A DNA stretch of 64,000 nt from Arenicola marina (taxonomy: Eukaryota > Annelida > Polychaeta > Arenicolidae), in the NCBI GenBank assembly GCA_964019135.1, contig OZ025255.1:8866001-8930000 (forward strand). Direction: 5' to 3'. Under the pieces are notes generated by a model. That model did no database searches and was not told the DNA's origin. It saw only the letters and a list, made by a program, of their open reading frames with translations. Made by a program: the position numbers and the translations under genes. Shown in pieces: positions 60,790-64,000 of the stretch (positions within the stretch are counted from its first letter, which is position 1; each line of letters starts with the position of its first letter).

Positions 60790-61590
60790 CGGACCATGCC
60801 TACAGTGCCTCCTACACCTGTCGTCATAGAGACGGATCATGCCTACAGTGCCTCCTACACCTGTCGTCATAGAGACGGATCATGCCTACAGTGCCTCCTA
60901 CACCTGTCGTCATAGAGACGGGCCATGCCTACAGTGCCTCCTACACCTGTCGTCATAGAGACGGGCCATGCCTACAGTGCCTCCTACACCTGTCGTCATA
61001 GAGACGGGCCATGCCTACAGTGCCTCCTACACCTGTCGTCATAGAGACGGACCATGCCTACAGTGCCTCCTACACCTGCCGCCATAGAGACGAGCCGTGC
61101 CTACAGTGCCTCCTACACCTGTCGTCATAGAGACGGATCATGCCTACAGTGCCTCCTACACCTGCCGCCATAGAGACGAGCCGTGCCTACAGTGCCTCCT
61201 ACACCTGCCGCCATAGAGACGAGCCGTGCCTACAGTGCCTCCTACACCTGTCGTCATAGAGACGGACCATGCCTACAGTGCCTCCTACACCTGCCGCCAT
61301 AGAGACGAGCCGTGCCTACAGTGCCTCCTACACCTGTCGTCATAGAGACGGACCATGCCTACAGTGCCTCCTACACCTGCCGCCATAGAGACGAGCCGTG
61401 CCTACAGTGCCTCCTACAACTGTCGTCATAGAGACAGACAATGCCTACAGTGCCTCCTACACCTGTCGTCATGGAGACGGAACATGCCTACAGTGCCTCC
61501 TGTATCTGTCGTCATGTCGGACCATGCCTACAGTACCTCCTGTATCTGTCGTCATGTCGGACCATGCCTGCAGTACCTCCACCGGTCATC
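60790..61590. repeat. 43-bp minisatellite
   Basis: About 18 units of CATGCCTACAGTGCCTCCTA then CACCTGTCGTCATAGAGACGG. Two unit types alternate (GTCGTCATAGAGACGGAC and GCCGCCATAGAGACGAGC). The right end is decayed. Confidence 0.93.
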
Positions 61591-61679
61591 ATTGAGACGA
61601 GCCATTCCATTTCATTAATGCTGACATTCTGGCCAGCCGTATATTTATCAATTGCTGTTCTTGGATAAAGTGGTTGCAC

Positions 61680-61905
61680 CGTATGGCTGCCAATAGAGCG
61701 ATCCAGGCTGCCAATATACCGATCCAGGCTGCCAATAGACCGATCCAGGCTGCCAATAGACCGATCCAGCCTGCCAATAGACCGATCCAGCCTGCCAATA
61801 GATCGATCCAGCCTGCCAATAGACCGATCCAGCGTGCCAATAGACCGATCCAGGCTGCCAATAGACCGATCCAGGCTGCCAATAGACCGATCCAGGCTGT
61901 CAATT
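61680..61905. repeat. 21-bp minisatellite
   Basis: About 10 units of CCAATAGACCGATCCAGGCTG, with single-base variants. Confidence 0.92.
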
Positions 61906-62178
61906 ATTCCCTGACGTCAATGTTGCTTTTATCCAATCATGTTGTGCACAAAAGGTCTTCCACGTGCGTTAGGTCGGACAAACAATTCGGACAAACAAAG
62001 TAGCATGTCACTTTCTTGTCAGTTTTAGAGATGAGTACTTCTCACGTGTACCCACCATCAGCTATGATTGTCAATTTCATACTCACGATTAAGGAAAAAG
62101 GACTCGAGTGCGGGCGGGGCTTAGGGTCGGAGTGTGGATCGGTTTATTGGCGCATCAGCGTCGATGGCAAAGTGCCAT

Positions 62179-62203
62179 ATTATATATATATATATATATA
62201 TAT
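62179..62203. repeat. (TA)n microsatellite
   Basis: An uninterrupted run of about 12 TA units. Confidence 0.9.
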
Positions 62204-62760
62204 GGACAGATAGAGCAAGAGAGCGAAAGTTGGTGAGGGAGGGAGAGAGAGAGAAGAATGAGAAACAGGAACAGACACAGAATCAGCGACTTGCTTCCGT
62301 AAGGAAATCGACATCTGGAGAGCGATGGGGCTACTGGGAAGTAAAGGACCATGAAGGATTAGGAGTGGTACAGGGGTCTGGGAGAGCGGTGGGGAGAGGG
62401 GGGGGGGTGAAGGACGCAGGGGGGTGGGGGTCAGTGGCTGAGGACCGCTGTTCACTGATTCGTTTTACCAATTTGACGGCCCATCTGGCGTATTGGCGCA
62501 GCTCAGCGCTGCAGACACGAGTCCACTCTTGATGCTCCACCGCCCCCCTTCCTCCCCCCCCCTCGCCTCCTCTCACCCCAATTTGAATGTAGCCCTAGGG
62601 TTATAGCAGGGGTCCTCTCCAGGTTCCCGTCTTAATGCGCAATGATTAGGTTCCAGGTTCGGTTTTGATTCACTTTTAAACGGCGAGAGATCTGGAGAGA
62701 GGTATAAACTACCGTAGAATGACCTCAAGTGGGGTCACACGGTGTGACGGGGGGAGGAAA
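62204..62760. other. Sequence without recognised genes
   Basis: A purine-rich GAGA stretch at 62205-62270 and a G run near 62400. Nothing else was recognised. Confidence 0.5.
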
Positions 62761-62764
62761 AGAG

Positions 62765-64000
62765 GGTGGGGGTGTCGGGGTGGATAGGTTAGGGTGAGGG
62801 GTGGATAGGTTAGGTTGGGGGTGGATAGGTTAGGGTGGGGGTAGATAGGTTAGGTGGGGGTGGATAGGTTAGGTGGGGGTGGATAGGTTAGGGTGGGTGT
62901 AGATAGGTTAGGGTGGGGGTAGATAGGTTAGGGTGGGGGTAGATAGGTTAGGGTGGGGTGGATAGGTTAGGGTAGGGGTGGATAGGTTAGGGTGAGGGTA
63001 GATAGGTTAGGGTGGGGGTGGATAGGTTAGGGTGGGTGATGGATAGGTTAGGGTGGGGGTGGATAGGTTAGGGTGGGGGTGGATAGGTTAGGGTGGGTGA
63101 TGGATAAGTTAGGGTGGGGGTAGATAGGTTAGGTGGGGGTGGATAGGTTAGGGTGGGGGTGGATAGGTTAGGGTGGGTGTAGATAGGTTAGGGTGGGGGT
63201 GGATAGGTTAGGTTGGGGGTGGATAGGTTAAGGTGGGGGTAGATAGGTTAGGGTGGGGGTGGATAGGTTAGGGTGGGGGTAGATAGGTTAGGGTGGGGTG
63301 GATAGGTTAGGGTAGGGGTGGATAGGTTAGGGTGGGGGTGGGTAGGTTAGGGTGGGGGTGGATAGGTTAGGGTGGGGGTGGATAGGTTAGGGTGGGGGTG
63401 GATAGGTTAGGGTGGGTGATGGATAGGTTAGGGCGGGGGTAGATAGGTTAGGGTGGGGGTGGATAGGTTAAGGTGGGGGTGTATAGGTCAGGGTGGGGGT
63501 GGAGAGGTTAGGGTGGGGGTGGATAGGTTAGGGTGGGTGATGGATAGGTTAGGGCGGGGGTAGATAGGTTAGGGTGGGGGTGGATAGGTTAAGGTGGGGG
63601 TGTATAGGTCAGGGTGGGGGTGGAGAGGTTAGGGTGGGGGTAGATAGGTTAAGGTGGGGGTGGATAGGTTAAGGTGGGGGTGTATAGGTCAGGGTGGGGG
63701 TGGAGAGGTTAGGGTGGGGGTAGATAGGTTAAGGTGGGGGTGGATAGGTTAGGGTGGGGGTAGATAGGTTAAGGTGGGGGTGGATAGGTTAGGGTGGGGG
63801 TGGATAGGTTAGGGTGGGGGTGGATAGGTTAGGGTGGGGGTGGATAGGTTAGGGCGGGGGTAGATAGGTTAGGGTGGGGGTGGATAGGTTAAGGTGGGGG
63901 TGGATAGGTTAGGGTGGGTGTAGATAGGTTAGGGTGGGGGTGGATAGGTTAGGGTGGGGGTGGATAGGTTAGGGTGGGGGTAGATAGGTTAGGGTGGGGT
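62765..64000. repeat. 21-bp G-rich minisatellite running off the window
   Basis: About 59 units of GGGTGGGGGTGGATAGGTTA plus G. Each holds one TTAGGG, with short blocks repeated in higher order (for example the AAGGTGGGGGTGTATAGGTC block at about 63470, 63590 and 63670). The array continues beyond 64000. Interspersed GGTGGATAGG shows it is not telomeric repeat. Confidence 0.93.

Noticed and set aside
62765-64000. Telomere or subtelomere repeat
   Set aside because: TTAGGG occurs only once per 21-bp unit, separated by GTGGGGGTGGATAGG, so it is a local minisatellite.

Overview
The window looks like non-coding-rich DNA of a marine invertebrate. A lancelet (Branchiostoma) is my best guess. It has spliced genes with GT-AG introns, tRNA-derived SINEs, TIR elements and very many minisatellites. 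The lancelet guess rests mainly on a type of intron-border minisatellite that I recall, from memory only, being described in amphioxus genes under the name 'mirages'. It is an inference, not a proof.

The one gene I can define is an alpha-type nicotinic acetylcholine receptor (nAChR) subunit on the minus strand. Five exons are visible, and their reading phases join without a gap: 36357-35789 (N-terminal extension plus start of the ligand-binding domain), 22848-22804 (45 bp, loop D), 21957-21848 (110 bp, loop A), 1579-1399 (Cys-loop and loop B) and 665-311 (loop C with its Cys pair, TM1, TM2). The 5' end (signal peptide) was not found, and the 3' end (TM3 onward) lies beyond position 1.

The striking feature is that four of the nine visible splice junctions have a tandem array growing out of them, with the junction itself inside the repeat unit. 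The largest is at the donor of the 110-bp exon: a 69-bp unit (44 exonic bases plus 25 intronic bases) repeated about 176 times over 12.1 kb (9747-21891). The acceptor at the other end of the same intron carries a separate 27-bp array (1580-2530). The donors of the loop-C/TM exon (52-bp unit, 1-325) and of the 45-bp exon (29-bp unit, 22260-22820) carry two more.

Intron 1580-21847 also holds G-rich minisatellites (3.6-4.0 and 4.8-5.7 kb) and a 2.2-kb TIR element (6093-8288) with a broken PIN/FEN-like ORF. Intron 22849-35788 holds a string of unrelated minisatellites, a SINE nested in one of them, a short hAT-type element, a 179-bp hairpin element and a pair of inverted 242-bp repeats. From 36.4 kb to the end there is no convincing gene. 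This part is dominated by a 39-bp array (38785-45830), a 61-bp array (51085-59040) and smaller arrays, the last of which (21-bp, TTAGGG-containing) runs off the window. By rough addition the tandem arrays occupy about 36 kb of 64 kb. All very long open frames in the window are by-products of units divisible by three, not genes.
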